Below, in pieces: positions 62,659-64,000 of a DNA stretch of 64,000 bases. The number at the start of each line of letters is the position of its first letter. Position 1 is the stretch's first letter. The notes beneath the pieces were generated by a model. The model ran no database searches. It was not told the DNA's origin and saw only the letters and a program-made list of their open reading frames with translations. The stretch comes from Mucilaginibacter geliditolerans (GTDB lineage: Bacteria > Bacteroidota > Bacteroidia > Sphingobacteriales > Sphingobacteriaceae). The stretch lies in contig NZ_JACHBY010000006.1 in assembly GCF_014200495.1 (NCBI RefSeq), forward strand, positions 124,001 through 188,000, read 5' to 3'. Made by a program: the position numbers and the translations under genes.

Positions 62659-64000
62659 GTGTACAGTATCCTAAAAAAAGAAATAACCTCATACCTCAGC
62701 TCATTGGTGGCTTATGTTACCATTGGCGTATTTTTAATTGTATTAGGGCTTTTTTTATGGGTTTTCCCCGATTCAAGCATACTGGATTATGGGTATGCTG
62801 GGCTCGATAGTCTGTTCAGTACTGCGCCATACCTGTTCATGTTCCTTATACCGGCCATCACCATGCGCTCGCTGGCCGAGGAACGCAAGGAAGGGACTTT
62901 TGAGCTATTATTAACCCGCCCGTTAACCGATTGGCAGATAGTTTTGGGTAAATATTTTGCAAGTTTACTGCTGGTGCTTTTCGCGTTGCTACCTACATTG
63001 GTTTACTATTATTCGGTTTATGTGTTGGGTAACCCGCAGGGCAATATTGATACCGGGGCGGTTATTGGCTCCTACATCGGTTTGTTTTTACTGGGTGCCG
63101 TATTTTGTGCGATAGGCCTGTTTGCCTCATCCATTAGCAAAAACCAGATCATCGCTTTTACTATAGCGGTTTTCCTGTGTTTCTTCTTTTATAGTAGCTT
63201 TGACTCGCTTAGCCAGATACTATCACTGCAAAACTTAACGCTTGAGGACCTGGGCATTACCGAGCATTATCAATCGGTAAGTCGCGGTGTTTTGGATACC
63301 CGTGACCTGGTTTACTTCATTATTCTATCGGGCATATTTATTTGGCTCACTTTATTTGTACTGCTTAAGCAACGCCAAAAAAAGTTGGTGAATACCGCGT
63401 TTTTGAGCACGCTGGGTATAATGCTGTTATTAGCAGCGGGATCTATCAGAATGTTTACCCGTTTCGATTTTACCAAAGAGAAACGTTATACCATATCGCC
63501 CATCAGCAGGCAGATCATGGGCACGCTTACCGGGCCGGTTAAGGTTACGGTTTATTTAAAGGGTGATGATTTCCCTGGCGGATTTAAACGCTTGCAGCAC
63601 GCTACACGCGATATGCTGATAGATTTGCAGGCATATAGTCATGGTAACTTGCAATTCCAACTGGTGAACCCGCTTGCAGGTGTAAGCGAGGATCAGCAAA
63701 CGGCGGTAATCGATACTTTGGAATCAAGAGGCATAGCACCTACAAATCTGAGTGTAAAAACAGACAATGGCTTAACGCAAAAGATCATCTTCCCGGCGGC
63801 ACTGGTTTCAGCAGATGGTAAGGATATTCCGGTTAGCCTGTTGCAAAACCGTATTGGATTATCTGATGACGAAGTGCTGAATAACTCTATCCAGAATTTA
63901 GAATACGCCTTTTCATCAGCCATAAAAAAAATAACCAGCGGGGGCAAGCCCGAAATTGGCTTTACCGAGGGCCATAATGAACTTACCGATGTGCAGCTGA
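62659..64000 (+). CDS. Fused GldF-GldG ABC transporter membrane protein (partial, runs off the window)
   Basis: The frame begins with GTG (VYSILKKEITSYLSSLV), in the position of the family's usual MYSILKKE start; an in-frame stop lies four codons before. At least 447 residues are in the window. Residues about 1-240 are GldF: six transmembrane segments, with RSLAEERKEGTFELLLTRPLTDW (about 74-96) as the conserved loop. From about residue 247 the chain continues without a stop into GldG: a transmembrane helix, then FTRFDFTKEKRYTISPISRQI and VKVTVYLKGDDFPGGF. In many Bacteroidota these are two genes. Confidence 0.88.
   Translation, partial: MYSILKKEITSYLSSLVAYVTIGVFLIVLGLFLWVFPDSSILDYGYAGLDSLFSTAPYLFMFLIPAITMRSLAEERKEGTFELLLTRPLTDWQIVLGKYFASLLLVLFALLPTLVYYYSVYVLGNPQGNIDTGAVIGSYIGLFLLGAVFCAIGLFASSISKNQIIAFTIAVFLCFFFYSSFDSLSQILSLQNLTLEDLGITEHYQSVSRGVLDTRDLVYFIILSGIFIWLTLFVLLKQRQKKLVNTAFLSTLGIMLLLAAGSIRMFTRFDFTKEKRYTISPISRQIMGTLTGPVKVTVYLKGDDFPGGFKRLQHATRDMLIDLQAYSHGNLQFQLVNPLAGVSEDQQTAVIDTLESRGIAPTNLSVKTDNGLTQKIIFPAALVSADGKDIPVSLLQNRIGLSDDEVLNNSIQNLEYAFSSAIKKITSGGKPEIGFTEGHNELTDVQL

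Noticed and set aside
61836..64000. Claim that the organism glides
   Set aside because: gldA/gldFG are widely kept in non-gliding Bacteroidota and the other gld/spr genes are not in the window.

Overview
The window reads as a chromosomal segment of a Bacteroidota bacterium, most likely Sphingobacteriaceae (Mucilaginibacter/Pedobacter-like). This is an inference from four things: many genes preceded by the Bacteroidota -7 promoter element TAnnTTTG, the near absence of Shine-Dalgarno sequences, gliding/ABC genes gldA and gldFG, and the type of palindromic intergenic repeats. The sequence is mostly housekeeping and catabolic genes separated by unusually repeat-rich intergenic regions. I see no rRNA, tRNA, CRISPR array, prophage, integrase or transposase.

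Layout. 0-6.4 kb: a Pro/Ser-repeat exported protein, DUF502 and PsiE-like membrane proteins, an AsmA-like giant envelope protein and a secreted esterase. 6.5-15 kb: a cobalamin riboswitch in front of metE, a thioesterase, two small proteins, then nrdA and nrdB (class Ia ribonucleotide reductase) read leftward from a second cobalamin riboswitch, then msrB. 15.6-22.3 kb: divergent sucD and carA, a lipoprotein and an ABC exporter pair. 22.4-27.9 kb: an AT-rich DUF4262 gene, eno, lspA, a DEAD-box helicase and divIC/ftsB. 28-35.4 kb: a PAS histidine kinase, an AlkD-like repair protein, and the tyrosine/homogentisate degradation genes (hppD and hmgA leftward, a fumarylacetoacetase-like gene rightward), then an AT-rich orphan. 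35.4-38.9 kb: a five-gene LytS/LytTR operon with LiaF-like membrane proteins. 39-41.5 kb: agmatine deiminase and N-carbamoylputrescine amidase (agmatine to putrescine), split by a four-helix-bundle gene. 41.8-50 kb: a flippase-like membrane protein, an aromatic amino acid hydroxylase that feeds tyrosine into the hppD route, an SDR, ssb, a zinc-ribbon protein plus orphan, a CPA antiporter and a dienelactone hydrolase. 50-64 kb: an OYE-family reductase, OsmC, two tandem copies of an M16 peptidase pair, glyS, a ferredoxin-reductase-like protein, a repeat lipoprotein, gldA and the first part of a fused gldF-gldG that runs off the window.

The most noteworthy content is not a classical defence or biosynthetic system but regulation and repeat biology. 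(1) Two cobalamin riboswitches control the B12-independent isozymes of methionine synthesis and ribonucleotide reduction. (2) A four-helix-bundle gene bracketed by a 'gacttccgg/gactttcgg' repeat family interrupts the putrescine operon and seems to have supplied the N-terminus of agmatine deiminase. (3) A ~350-bp dispersed non-coding element occurs in at least three copies, and a fourth, partial copy is interrupted by a 185-bp MITE with a clean target-site duplication. (4) A split palindromic repeat brackets the AT-rich DUF4262 gene. (5) Two matching composite repeat modules surround a conserved ~100-nt core. All database-type statements here come from motif recognition by eye; no search was run.
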